A stretch of DNA of 64,000 nt from contig SFVI01000006.1 in the NCBI GenBank assembly GCA_004560305.1, positions 1-64,000 on the forward strand, given 5' to 3'. The notes beneath the pieces were generated by a model. That model saw nothing but the letters and a program-made list of their open reading frames with translations, was not told where the DNA came from and did no database searches. This document shows, one piece after another, positions 1-7,992 of this stretch. The stretch's first letter is position 1. Each line of letters starts with the position of its first letter. The translations under genes were made by a program, and so were the position numbers. Source of the DNA: a bacterium (GTDB lineage Bacteria; Bacillota; Clostridia; Oscillospirales; Oscillospiraceae).

Positions 1-765
1 GATTATATATCCGCATTTTGATTTTTTAGCCAGATTCAGGGCGAAAAGGTTCCGGCTTTTGTTGAATACAAGGGTTTCCGGGCTGTTCATATACTTGGGC
101 TCGCCCTCACCCAGGATGCGCCCGGAAAAGCCGATCACATTGCCCCGCACGTCAATCACCGGGAACATCAGCCGGTTGCGGAAAGTATCATACACCCCGC
201 CGTTCTTGCCCCGGCGCACCAGTCCCGCGTCTGCCAGCTCGTATTCGGTGAAGCCCTTTTCCTTCATGGCGTCGGTAAGGCTGTTCCAGCTGTCCGGCGC
301 GAAGCCCAGGCCAAAGCGCCTGGCCGTGGCCGGACTCAATTGCCGCTGGCGCATATAGTCGCAGGCGGCGGCCCCGGCGGGGGTGGAAAGCTGGCTGTAG
401 AAGAAGCGGGCGGCCTCCCTGTTCAGCGCCAGCATCCGGGCACGCTTTTTGCTCTCCCGGTCGTTGGTCTCCTCCGGCATGGGCATCCCCGCCCGCTTTG
501 CCAGAAACTCCACCGCCTCCGGGAAGGAGAGGTTCTCCACCTCCATGATGAAGTTGATCACGCCTCCGCCCTTGCCGCAGCCGAAACAATGATAGATCTG
601 CTTGTCCGGCGATACGGAGAAGGAGGGGGTTTTCTCGCTGTGAAAGGGGCACAGGCCAAACAGGTTGGCCCCGCTGCGCTTGCTCAGCCGCACATAGGAG
701 GACACCACCTCCACAATGTCGTTGCGGTCGACAAGCTCGGTTATGAAATTTTCAGGAAAGGCCAT
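1..765 (-). CDS. dnaG: DNA primase DnaG, N-terminal part (cut by window edge)
   Basis: This gene encodes the primase that makes RNA primers for replication. The 255 codons present run off the left edge. The CHC2 zinc-ribbon is complete: Cys39, His42, Cys59 and Cys62 sit in the CPFHSEKTPSF and CFGCGKGG motifs. The start of the catalytic core follows, with residues such as GFSGR near the edge. The ATG at 765 is preceded by a strong AGGAGGT ribosome site at 771-778. The gene lies 21 nt downstream of the dGTPase-like gene, so the two are probably co-transcribed, a common arrangement ahead of rpoD in Firmicutes. The family call is secure; the C-terminal helicase-binding part is outside the window. 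Confidence 0.96.
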   Translation of the reverse strand, partial: MAFPENFITELVDRNDIVEVVSSYVRLSKRSGANLFGLCPFHSEKTPSFSVSPDKQIYHCFGCGKGGGVINFIMEVENLSFPEAVEFLAKRAGMPMPEETNDRESKKRARMLALNREAARFFYSQLSTPAGAAACDYMRQRQLSPATARRFGLGFAPDSWNSLTDAMKEKGFTEYELADAGLVRRGKNGGVYDTFRNRLMFPVIDVRGNVIGFSGRILGEGEPKYMNSPETLVFNKSRNLFALNLAKKSKCGYII

Positions 766-786
766 AGGCCCACCTCCTGACTGTGT

Positions 787-1791
787 TTACTTAACGGTCC
801 AGGCAAAGGGGATGAACAGCTCCCCGTACTTCTCCATGGCGTAGCCGTCGGTCATGCCGGAGATGTAGTCGCAGGCGGCCCGCTCCACACCCTCGTCCTC
901 GATGACGGCGGCAAAATCCTCCGGCAGCTTTTCCGGGTGCTTCACATAGTATTCGTAAAGCCGGGCCAGAATGCCGTCCACCTTGCTCTCCTCCCCCTTG
1001 GCCAGGGGGTTGGTGTACACGTCGGAATACATATAGCTGTGGAAAAAGTCAAAGGTTGCCTGCATCTGGGGGGACATGCGCAGCTGGCCCTCTCCGCTGT
1101 TTTGGATCAGGTCGGTGAGCAGGGAATTGATCCGCTGGCTGTTGCGTTCTCCGCAGTTACGGCGGATGATCTCCGGCACCTTGTCGGCCTGAATGATCCC
1201 CGCCCGGATGGAGTCGTCCAGATCGTGGTTTATGTAGGCGATGCGGTCGCACAGGCGCACCGCCGTGGCTTCCGGCGTGTCGTCCGGCTGGCCGTGGGTG
1301 TGGTGCAGGATGCCCATACGGGTCTCGTAGCAGAGGTTCAGGCCCCGGCCGTCCCGCTCCAGAATATCCACCACCCGCAGGCTCTGCTCATAGTGCTTGA
1401 AGCCGCCGGGAAAAATCTTGTTCAGGGCCCGCTCCCCGGCGTGGCCGAAGGGGGTGTGGCCCAGGTCGTGCCCCAGGGCGGCAGCCTCTGCCAGATCCTC
1501 GTTCAGGTTCAGCGCCCGGGCCACCGTCCGGGCCAGGCGGCTGACCTCCAGCGTATGGGTCAGGCGGGTGCGGTAATGGTCCCCCTCCGGCTGCAAAAAC
1601 ACCTGGGTCTTGTGCTTCAGGCGGCGGAAGGCCTTGGAGTGAGTGATCCGGTCGATATCCCGCTGAAAGCAGGTGCGGATCTCGCACTCCGGCTCCGGCT
1701 TCAGGCGGCCTTTGCTGTTTTCAGACAGAATGCCATAGGGCCCGATGATGGTATGCTCGGCAATTTCTCGCTCCCTGCGGGGACAGAACAT
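787..1791 (-). CDS. dgt: dGTP triphosphohydrolase-like HD-domain protein
   Basis: The 334-residue product belongs to the HD-superfamily dGTPase-like proteins, which hydrolyse dNTPs to nucleosides and triphosphate and so adjust the dNTP pool. The metal-binding HD signature is clear: His79 in RLTHTLEVSR, then His108-Asp109 in HDLGHTPFGHAGE, and a later Asp in LCDRIAYINHDLDD. The ATG at 1791 is chosen because an AGGTG site lies six bases upstream; an in-frame GTG at 1800 would add three residues. It precedes dnaG in the same direction, linking nucleotide supply and replication. Substrate specificity within this family varies and cannot be read from sequence alone. Confidence 0.9.
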   Translation of the reverse strand: MFCPRREREIAEHTIIGPYGILSENSKGRLKPEPECEIRTCFQRDIDRITHSKAFRRLKHKTQVFLQPEGDHYRTRLTHTLEVSRLARTVARALNLNEDLAEAAALGHDLGHTPFGHAGERALNKIFPGGFKHYEQSLRVVDILERDGRGLNLCYETRMGILHHTHGQPDDTPEATAVRLCDRIAYINHDLDDSIRAGIIQADKVPEIIRRNCGERNSQRINSLLTDLIQNSGEGQLRMSPQMQATFDFFHSYMYSDVYTNPLAKGEESKVDGILARLYEYYVKHPEKLPEDFAAVIEDEGVERAACDYISGMTDGYAMEKYGELFIPFAWTVK

Positions 1792-1836
1792 GGCGTTCAC
1801 CTGCTTCCCTGTTATTCAATGGGTCAAACGAAAAGC

Positions 1837-1863
1837 AACGGGAGGGCGATTTTGCCTCCCGTT
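1837..1863 (-). terminator. Intrinsic terminator after the DUF4349 gene
   Basis: A 9-bp perfect stem (AACGGGAGG/CCTCCCGTT) with a 9-nt loop is followed on the minus strand by GCTTTTCGTTT. It lies between the DUF4349 lipoprotein gene and the dgt-dnaG pair, so it separates the two leftward units. Confidence 0.7.
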
Positions 1864-1924
1864 ACTCTTATACGACCTTTGCTTTTATTTCCCTTTATTT
1901 TTTTGAAAGATTTTTGCCTGGGGC

Positions 1925-2902
1925 CTATTCCTTCTTCTCCGTCCCGGCCTTAGCCTGCTGCCGCAGGGCCTTCTTCTCCCGACGCCGGGCGGCCAGCTTC
2001 CGAAACAGGGGGCGGAAGATAAAGAACAATGCTGTCAGCACAAGGATGGTGGGGATGGCGGACACCAGGAACACCAACAGATCCTTAAAGAACTGGCCCA
2101 GATTCCTGAACGCCCCGGTGAGGGCCTGCCACAGCTCCTGGCCGTAGCTCTGCTGGGGCTCCGGCGTGTACTCGCTGACCTCCATCACCTCCAGGTCGAT
2201 GGTGCTGTAGCTGACCTGCCGGTCCCAGTTTTTCAGGGCGGACTGGAGGCTCTCGATCTGGTAGCGCAGCTCGGTCAGCTTTTCTTCAATGGCGATCACA
2301 TCGCTGACGGTCTCTGCCTTCTCCATCATCTCCAGCAGCCGGGTCTCCTGGGTCTGATAGGCGGTGAGCCGGGCCTGGGTGTCGTAGTACTGGCTGGTGA
2401 CGTTCTCGGTGTAGGTGTGGCTGTAGGGTACGTTTCCAATCTCAGAAAGGCTGCCCATCAGCAGCTCGAACTTGTTGCTGGGGATGCGCAGGGTGTAGGA
2501 TGCGCTGCGGTTGTAGCTGCTGCCCCGGGCAATGCTGCGGTAGTTGGCGCCGTTCATGCTGCTGGATTCGATCCAGCCCTTGTTCTCCTCCACCAGGGTC
2601 AGGAGCTTTGCGATGCTGCCGTCAAAATCCGTGGTCTCCACGGTGGCGCTGGCGGAATAGATGATCTTGGAGGGGTCTGTTTCCGGCGCATCGGAGCCGG
2701 ACGTACCGGCGGTGTTGGCGTCTCCAGCGACAGCAAAGCCGCCGAAGCCGGCCTCCTCGGCGGCCATGTCCGCGCTCATGTACGGCTCCGCCGCGGGAGC
2801 TTCCGAAGCATATTCGTAGGAAGCATCTTTGCTCCCTGCCCCGCAGGCGCAGAGGGACAGGGTCATCAGCAGGGCCAGCAGCAGGGATAAACTCTTTTTC
2901 AT
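1925..2902 (-). CDS. DUF4349-domain lipoprotein
   Basis: The product has 325 residues. A signal peptide ends in a lipobox-like LCAC with Cys20, so the protein is probably lipid-anchored outside the membrane. A central DUF4349 region (roughly residues 75-260) contains a coiled-coil-prone stretch rich in Glu and Gln. A transmembrane helix near residues 275-300 (FLVSAIPTILVLTALFF) is followed by a basic tail. The start at 2902 is chosen because GGAGG lies just upstream; an in-frame upstream ATG at 2986 would place 28 extra residues before the signal peptide. DUF4349 has no established biochemical role. It sits 80 nt downstream of the tcdA-like gene, and the relation is unclear. Confidence 0.85.
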   Translation of the reverse strand: MKKSLSLLLALLMTLSLCACGAGSKDASYEYASEAPAAEPYMSADMAAEEAGFGGFAVAGDANTAGTSGSDAPETDPSKIIYSASATVETTDFDGSIAKLLTLVEENKGWIESSSMNGANYRSIARGSSYNRSASYTLRIPSNKFELLMGSLSEIGNVPYSHTYTENVTSQYYDTQARLTAYQTQETRLLEMMEKAETVSDVIAIEEKLTELRYQIESLQSALKNWDRQVSYSTIDLEVMEVSEYTPEPQQSYGQELWQALTGAFRNLGQFFKDLLVFLVSAIPTILVLTALFFIFRPLFRKLAARRREKKALRQQAKAGTEKKE

Positions 2903-2982
2903 TTTCTCGTCCTCCATTTCAAAATTTGGCAGGATTGTCCTCATTTTTTCAGACGTGAAAGCAGAGGAAAAAGTTTCCGCAT

Positions 2983-3705
2983 TCATTCCCCTGGCCCTTC
3001 ATTTTTTACCAGCTCCGTCACCACGTATTGGCACAGCAGCATCCCCGCCGTGGCTGGCACCCATACCAGGGAGCCGGGGATGCTCCGCCGTCCCGGGGGC
3101 GGCGCTTCCCATTGGGCCGGGGCGGTGGGCTCCTCCGGGCTGAACACCACCGGGTGGTGGTTTACACCCCGGCTGCGCAGCTCCTTGCGCACCACCCTTG
3201 CCAGGGCGCAGCCGCTGGTCTTGGCAATGTCGCTGATGCGCAGCTGCTGGGCGTCCAGCTTGTTGCCGGTGCCCAGGGCGGAAATGATGGGGATGCCCCG
3301 CTCCCGGCAGGAGAGGATCAGGTCCACCTTGCAGCTGACCAGGTCGATGGCGTCCACCACGAAGTCATAGCCGGCGAAAAAAGCCTCCCGGCTGGCCGCC
3401 TCATAGCGGCCGGTGATGGGGCGCACGTCGATAGCGGGGTTAATGTCCCGGATGCGCGCCGCCAGCACCTCCGCCTTGCTTTTGCCCTGGGTGGAGCTGA
3501 GGGCGCAGAGCTGCCGGTTGGTGTTGCTGAGGCTGACGGTGTCCTCGTCCATCAGGGTCAGCTTTCCCACGCCGCAGCGGGCCAGCCCCTCCGCGCACCA
3601 GGAGCCAACACCCCCCAGCCCCAGCACCGCCACATGGCTGCGCCGAAGCTTTTCCATGGCGCTCTCGCCCAAAAGCATTCCTGCTCTGATGATTCTTTCG
3701 TCCAT
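2983..3705 (-). CDS. tcdA: tRNA threonylcarbamoyladenosine dehydratase (TcdA/CsdL family)
   Basis: The 240-residue product is a ThiF/E1-like, ATP-dependent enzyme. The TcdA branch cyclises t6A37 in ANN-decoding tRNAs to ct6A. The glycine-rich nucleotide loop VLGLGGVGSW is at about residues 28-37, followed by the conserved DEDTVSLSNTNRQ segment and the VDAIDL motif. The ATG at 3705 has a GGAGA site upstream. No sulfur-carrier or CsdA/CsdE partner lies nearby, which fits TcdA better than a ThiF/MoeB role. The next gene downstream begins 80 nt away. Confidence 0.88.
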   Translation of the reverse strand: MDERIIRAGMLLGESAMEKLRRSHVAVLGLGGVGSWCAEGLARCGVGKLTLMDEDTVSLSNTNRQLCALSSTQGKSKAEVLAARIRDINPAIDVRPITGRYEAASREAFFAGYDFVVDAIDLVSCKVDLILSCRERGIPIISALGTGNKLDAQQLRISDIAKTSGCALARVVRKELRSRGVNHHPVVFSPEEPTAPAQWEAPPPGRRSIPGSLVWVPATAGMLLCQYVVTELVKNEGPGE

Positions 3706-3733
3706 AACGCTTCTCCTGTTTCATGGGTTAAAA

Positions 3734-3762
3734 ATACCCCTGCCGCGATCCGGCAGGGGTAT
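3734..3762 (-). terminator. Intrinsic terminator of the PpiC-type foldase gene
   Basis: A perfect 12-bp stem (ATACCCCTGCCG/CGGCAGGGGTAT) with a 5-nt loop is followed on the minus strand by TTTTAA. It lies just after the stop codon of the gene ending at 3770. Confidence 0.85.
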
Positions 3763-3769
3763 AGCGTTC

Positions 3770-5329
3770 TTATCCCACCAGGCGCATGCCGAAGCCGGCG
3801 GTGGCGGTGTAGGGGGCGGTGAGCTCGCTGAGCCACTGGCTGACGGCCTGGTTCACCAGGTCGCTGCGGGCGATGGCCTGGGCGTAATTTTCGCCCTCGC
3901 CCACATAGTACATCACATGGTAGCCGGCGTAGCTGCCGCTCTCGCCGTAGACGATGGCGGTGTCGCCCGGCTTATGATTGCCAAAGCAGAAGTCGTTGAA
4001 CTCGGCCACCATCTGGCCCTTGACCACGCTGTCGTACAGCCCGCCGTTGGTGTTGGAGCCGCTGTCCTCGGAATACTGCTCCGCCAGGGCGGCGAAGCTT
4101 TCCTCGGTCTTGTCTCCGGCCTCATACTCGGCCAGGATCTCTTCGGCCTTGGCCAGGGCAGCAGCCTTGGCCTCCTCGGTGTAGTTGCCGTCGGCGTCGG
4201 CCTCGGCCTTGATCAGAATGTGACGGACCTGGGCCAGATTGTAGTCATTGTTCTCCCGGCCGATATATACCACCACATAATAGCCGCTGTCGTTGCTGTC
4301 GGCGGTAACGGTGATGTCCCCAGCCTTCCGGGCATTGTCCATGACCCAGTCCTTATAGGCGGCGTTGAGGCCGGAGCCCTGGGTGTTGGTGGAGTGGTTG
4401 CTGGCGGCGTCAGCCACCTGGGCGGCCACGGCCTGGTCAAGACGGGCGGTGAAGTCCTCATCCTTGGCCTCGTTGTAGGCGGCCTGGATGGCCTTGGCGG
4501 TCTCCTCCGCGGCGGCCAGGGCTTCGGCGGTCACTTCCTGGGTGGTCTCGCCGTCTTCGCCGGCCACCTCGGTTTTCTCTGCGGCCACATAGTAATAGGC
4601 CAGGTCAAAATAATCCTGCTCGCCGTTATAGCTGGCGTACTGCTCCTTCAGCTCTGCCGGGCTGTACTCCAGAGAATCGGAGTAGCTGGTCAGGGCCTTG
4701 GAGGCCAGGGCGGAGTTCTGGTAAGCCTGGCGCACCGTGTTGGTGTTGACGCCGGTGCCGTAGTTGGCGGCGAAAAACTTGTCCGCATTGGCATAGCCCT
4801 GGGAGCGGACGTATTCATCCATGCCGTCAAAGCTGCTCTCCACAGCGTCCAGCTCCTCCTGGTCCAGCGCTATGCCGTTCTGGGCGGCATAGTCCCGCAG
4901 GGCCTTTTCCTGGATCAGCTCATTCTGGGCATTTTCCAGGAAGTAATCCTTCCAGCTCACGCCTTCGCCGGCCATGGCGCAGGACTGCTTATCCAGCCCC
5001 TTGATGCCGCCGGAGGTGTCCAGCCCGAAGAGGGAGGCGTAGCTGCCGTACTGGTTGGCCCAGTAATAGTACTGGTTGGCGTAGTAATAGCTCATCTCCG
5101 AGGCAGAGTAGCTCTCATCGCCCACGGTGAGGGCGGTGGCCCTGAACAGCACGTTGGAATTCAGGAACAGGATCAGGGCGATCAGCAGGCAGACCCCGAT
5201 GGTGCCCAGCGCCCAGCGGCGCTTCTGCTTGGCCTTTTCCTTGACTTCCTTCTCCAGCGCCAGGGTTTTCTTGTCAGTTCCGGCCTCGCGGGCGGCCTGA
5301 CGGAGTTTCTTTTCAGTTGATGCGCTCAT
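3770..5329 (-). CDS. Membrane-anchored peptidyl-prolyl isomerase (PpiC/SurA-type foldase)
   Basis: The 519-residue product has a basic N-terminal segment, one membrane helix at about residues 40-60, and a long extracytoplasmic region. A SurA_N-like helical part is followed by a rotamase (PpiC) domain at about residues 365-480, marked by QVRHILIKA, EDSGSNTNGGLYD and a closing GYHVMYYVG. Such proteins (PrsA is the Gram-positive model) help secreted proteins fold after export. The gene is a single unit with its own promoter (5383-5411) and terminator. The domain is certain. It is anchored by an uncleaved helix rather than a PrsA-type lipobox. Confidence 0.88.
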   Translation of the reverse strand: MSASTEKKLRQAAREAGTDKKTLALEKEVKEKAKQKRRWALGTIGVCLLIALILFLNSNVLFRATALTVGDESYSASEMSYYYANQYYYWANQYGSYASLFGLDTSGGIKGLDKQSCAMAGEGVSWKDYFLENAQNELIQEKALRDYAAQNGIALDQEELDAVESSFDGMDEYVRSQGYANADKFFAANYGTGVNTNTVRQAYQNSALASKALTSYSDSLEYSPAELKEQYASYNGEQDYFDLAYYYVAAEKTEVAGEDGETTQEVTAEALAAAEETAKAIQAAYNEAKDEDFTARLDQAVAAQVADAASNHSTNTQGSGLNAAYKDWVMDNARKAGDITVTADSNDSGYYVVVYIGRENNDYNLAQVRHILIKAEADADGNYTEEAKAAALAKAEEILAEYEAGDKTEESFAALAEQYSEDSGSNTNGGLYDSVVKGQMVAEFNDFCFGNHKPGDTAIVYGESGSYAGYHVMYYVGEGENYAQAIARSDLVNQAVSQWLSELTAPYTATAGFGMRLVG

Positions 5330-5382
5330 GGTATGTCATCCTTCTTAAACTTTTCTTTTGACTGCCAGGTGCAGACCAAGTT

Positions 5383-5411
5383 ATTATAGCGCAATTTGTT
5401 CGCCGATTCAA
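5383..5411 (-). promoter_or_regulatory. Promoter of the PpiC-type foldase gene
   Basis: On the minus strand TTGAAT (5406-5411) and a consensus TATAAT (5383-5388) are separated by 17 bp. The predicted start leaves a leader of about 45-50 nt. Confidence 0.65.
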
Positions 5412-5483
5412 GGCGTATTCCGGCTGTTCCGCAAATAATTTATCATTCCGCCATAATTTTATACTGCATTTGACAGGCAGGGG

Positions 5484-5492
5484 TGGTATAAT
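5484..5492 (+). promoter_or_regulatory. Extended -10 promoter of the YkuE-like phosphoesterase gene
   Basis: TGGTATAAT is a consensus extended -10 element about 28 nt before the ATG. A TTGACA at 5470-5475 is only 11 bp away, too close to serve as its -35 box, so the TG extension probably compensates. Confidence 0.6.
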
Positions 5493-5519
5493 AAGCAGGA
5501 TCCAAGAAAGGAAAGCAGA

Positions 5520-6362
5520 ATGAAACAGCATAAAATTTTCAAAACAGCGCTGCTGGTGTTTGCCCTGTTGATCCTGTTGACGGCGGGGCTGGTCCTAGAC
5601 AGCAAATATCATCTGCAGCTTACGGAATACGATCTTTCCTTCCGCAAGCTGCCGGAGAGCTTTGACGGCTGCAAGGTGCTGCAGCTGTCGGACCTACATG
5701 GGGCGTCCTTCGGACCGGAGAACCGGCGGCTGGTCGATTTGATCCGGCAGCAGGAGCCGGATATCATTGTCCTCACCGGGGACATTGCCGGCAAGGACGG
5801 GGCCCTGGAAAACGTGGAGCCGCTGCTGACCGGCATTGAGGGCCTGGCCCCCACCTACTATGTCAACGGCAACCACGAATGGGCTGACGGCTGCGTGGAG
5901 GAGATCGAAGCCCTGATGGAGAGCCGGGGCGTGATTTGCCTCAGCAATGAGATCGAGCTTTTGTACCGGGGAGAGGACAGCATCGCCATCGTAGGCGCGG
6001 AGGACCCCAACGGCCGGGCGGATATGATCAAGCCCTGGGGCCTGTCCCTGCGGCTGGGGGAGCTGTATTCCGATCATTTCAGCCTGTGGCTGGCCCACAG
6101 GAACGACTATATAGAGATGTATAACGATATCGGCACCGACCTGATCCTCTGCGGCCATGCCCACGGCGGCATTATCCGTCTGCCCTTTGCGGGCGGCCTG
6201 CTGAACGTGAACCGCAGCTTCGGCGCCGAGTATGAGAGCGGGGTCTATGCCTCTGACCATTATCGGATGGTGGTGTCCCGGGGCCTGGGCAATTCCATCT
6301 CCATCCCCCGGCTTTTCAACCGCCCGGAGGTAGTGACGGTGACGCTCCATAAAGAAAAATAA
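5520..6362 (+). CDS. Membrane-anchored metallophosphoesterase (YkuE-like)
   Basis: The 280-residue product has an N-terminal membrane anchor (about residues 8-26) and a calcineurin-like phosphoesterase domain. All metal-binding motifs are present: Asp58 and His60 in SDLHG, Asp88 in TGDIA, Asn118-His119-Glu120 in GNHEW, and His213 and His215 in CGHAHGG. YkuE-type proteins are extracytoplasmic metal-dependent phosphoesterases tied to the envelope, but the natural substrate is not known here. The ATG at 5520 follows an AAGAAAGG ribosome site. The gene stands alone; the next unit is the small ORF at 6434. Confidence 0.9.
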   Translation: MKQHKIFKTALLVFALLILLTAGLVLDSKYHLQLTEYDLSFRKLPESFDGCKVLQLSDLHGASFGPENRRLVDLIRQQEPDIIVLTGDIAGKDGALENVEPLLTGIEGLAPTYYVNGNHEWADGCVEEIEALMESRGVICLSNEIELLYRGEDSIAIVGAEDPNGRADMIKPWGLSLRLGELYSDHFSLWLAHRNDYIEMYNDIGTDLILCGHAHGGIIRLPFAGGLLNVNRSFGAEYESGVYASDHYRMVVSRGLGNSISIPRLFNRPEVVTVTLHKEK

Positions 6363-6370
6363 AACAGCAG

Positions 6371-6399
6371 TCATATCTCCTGCAGTCCGCGCATACAAT
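6371..6399 (+). promoter_or_regulatory. Sigma-E-like (mother-cell sporulation) promoter
   Basis: TCATATC (6371-6377) and CATACAAT (6392-6399) are 14 bp apart. The Bacillus sigma-E consensus is KMATATT, 14-15 bp, then CATACAHT, so the -10 part matches fully and the -35 part at six of seven positions. No good sigma-A -35 box is present. The assignment is by consensus only. Confidence 0.5.
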
Positions 6400-6433
6400 G
6401 AAAGTATGTTGAAAAAATACAGGAGGTATATGC

Positions 6434-6496
6434 GTGGAAATGGATATTGATGACATGATCTTCGGTGACTGCGACCCTGGCCCCAGCAACCGATAA
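6434..6496 (+). CDS. Candidate 20-residue peptide gene with its own promoter and terminator
   Basis: A GTG start at 6434 lies 7 nt after a perfect AGGAGG (6421-6426). The frame encodes MEMDIDDMIFGDCDPGPSNR and ends in TAA at 6494-6496. The peptide is acidic at its N-terminal side, has one Cys, and closes with a Gly/Pro-rich tail. An intrinsic terminator begins 16 nt after the stop, and a sigma-E-like promoter lies about 35 nt before the start. The short frame at 6430 (ATG, six codons) is too close to the ribosome site to be favoured. I do not recognise the peptide. It could instead be the leader of a small RNA, but the ribosome site argues for translation. Confidence 0.5.
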   Translation: MEMDIDDMIFGDCDPGPSNR

Positions 6497-6511
6497 AAGC
6501 AGTTTCACAAG

Positions 6512-6539
6512 AAAGACGGGGAAGAACCCCGTCTTTTTT
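6512..6539 (+). terminator. Intrinsic terminator of the mini-gene
   Basis: A perfect 10-bp stem (AAAGACGGGG/CCCCGTCTTT) with loop AAGAA runs directly into a U tract. It ends the short unit at 6406-6539 and isolates it from the MATE gene. Confidence 0.85.
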
Positions 6540-6624
6540 ATTGCATTTGATCATTGCCTTTTCCTGCCGGGAGTGATAGGATGAACGCCGGATTTTGGAT
6601 CGATCCCATAGGAGATAACAGATC

Positions 6625-7983
6625 ATGCGCGAGACGGTAAAGATAGATAATGCCATCACCCAGGGCGTCATTTGGAAACAGCTTTTGGCCTTCTTTTTCC
6701 CGGTGCTGATGGGCACCCTGTTTCAGCAGCTCTATAATGCGGTGGACGCGGTCATTGTAGGCCGCTTTGTGGGCAAGGCGGCCCTGGCGGCGGTGGGCGG
6801 CTCTGCCGCTCATATTCTCAGCCTGATCATCGGCTTTTTCACCGGCGTGTCCTCCGGCGCGGCGGTGATCATTGCCCAATATTATGGGGCGGGGGATGAC
6901 GAGGATGTGTCCCGGTCGGTACATACGGCGCTGGTCGTGGCCGCTGCCGGCGGCGCGGTGATGACGGCCCTGGGCCTTTTAACGGCGCCCTGGCTCCTGC
7001 ACGTCATGAACACTCCGGCTGAGACCATGGCTGATTCCCGCATCTACCTGCAGGTAATCTATGCCGGTATGATCCCCGGCATGCTTTTCAACATGGGCTC
7101 CGCCATTCTTCGCGCGGTGGGGGACTCCCGGCGGCCCCTGTATTTTCTGATGGTTTGCTGCGGGATCAACATCCTTTTGGACGTTCTCTTTGTGGTGAAG
7201 CTGGGCATGGGCGTTATGGGTGCCGCCGTGGCCACCGTGATCGCCCAGAGCGTCAGCGCGGTGCTGGTCTGCCTGCATATGGCAAGAAGCGGCGAAAGCT
7301 ACCGCCTGGAGCTGCGTGCCCTGCGGCCTGACCGGCGCATTTTCCGCCGCACGGTGCGCATCGGCCTGCCGGCTGGGATCCAGTCCATTATGTACGGCCT
7401 GTCCAACCTGATCATCACCGTGGCCGTCAACGGCTTCGGCACTGACACCGTGGCCGCCTGGGTGGCTATGAGCAAGATCGATACCCTCAACTGGATGACC
7501 CTCAACGCCCTGGGCGTCTCCCTGATGACCTTCGCCGGCCAGAACTACGGTGCCCGGCAGCTGGCCCGGGTGCGCAGCAGTCTGAAAAGCGCCATGCTCA
7601 TGGGCCTTGCCATGGCGGTGGGTGTCTGCGCCCTGTTTTTTGCCCAGGGCAGAAACCTGCTCCTGCTCTTCACCGACGATCCCGCCGTGCTGGAGATCGC
7701 CCTGCTCATCGTGCTCTACATTGCCCCCTGGTACTTTACCTATGCTCCCATCGAGATTTTCAGCGGCTGCTTCCGCGGCCTGGGCGACACCCTGATCCCC
7801 ACCCTGATCACCGCCATCGGCGTGTGCCTGATCCGCGTGGTCTGGGTCTTTACGGTGGTTCCCGTCTGGCGGGACATCCGCTCCGTCTCCATCAGCTACC
7901 CTATCAGCTGGGCCATTACGTCTCTTGCCTTCACGGTATATTATTTTGCATTTGTAAGGAAAAAGCGTCTCACCGATCAGTGA
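6625..7983 (+). CDS. MATE-family multidrug/cation antiporter
   Basis: The 452-residue product has about 12 hydrophobic helices in two homologous halves, the pattern of MATE transporters that export organic cations or drugs with Na+ or H+. Typical first-helix features (FPVLMGTLFQQLYNAVDAVIVGRFVG) and the second-half SIMYGLSNLIITVAVNGFG segment are present. An AGGAGA site precedes the ATG at 6625. It ends tail to tail with the YitT gene, overlapping by 7 bp inside a shared terminator. Substrate cannot be inferred. Confidence 0.92.
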   Translation: MRETVKIDNAITQGVIWKQLLAFFFPVLMGTLFQQLYNAVDAVIVGRFVGKAALAAVGGSAAHILSLIIGFFTGVSSGAAVIIAQYYGAGDDEDVSRSVHTALVVAAAGGAVMTALGLLTAPWLLHVMNTPAETMADSRIYLQVIYAGMIPGMLFNMGSAILRAVGDSRRPLYFLMVCCGINILLDVLFVVKLGMGVMGAAVATVIAQSVSAVLVCLHMARSGESYRLELRALRPDRRIFRRTVRIGLPAGIQSIMYGLSNLIITVAVNGFGTDTVAAWVAMSKIDTLNWMTLNALGVSLMTFAGQNYGARQLARVRSSLKSAMLMGLAMAVGVCALFFAQGRNLLLLFTDDPAVLEIALLIVLYIAPWYFTYAPIEIFSGCFRGLGDTLIPTLITAIGVCLIRVVWVFTVVPVWRDIRSVSISYPISWAITSLAFTVYYFAFVRKKRLTDQ

Positions 7984-7992
7984 GACGCTTTT
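7961..7992. terminator. Bidirectional terminator shared by MATE and YitT genes
   Basis: A 13-bp perfect stem (AAAAGCGTCTCAC/GTGAGACGCTTTT) with a 6-nt loop gives U tracts in both directions. Both stop codons lie inside the hairpin, so each gene is read to its end within the terminator. Confidence 0.85.

Noticed and set aside
5470..5475. TTGACA as the -35 box for the phosphoesterase promoter
   Set aside because: It is only 11 bp from TATAAT, too close for sigma-A; the extended -10 element is the better explanation.
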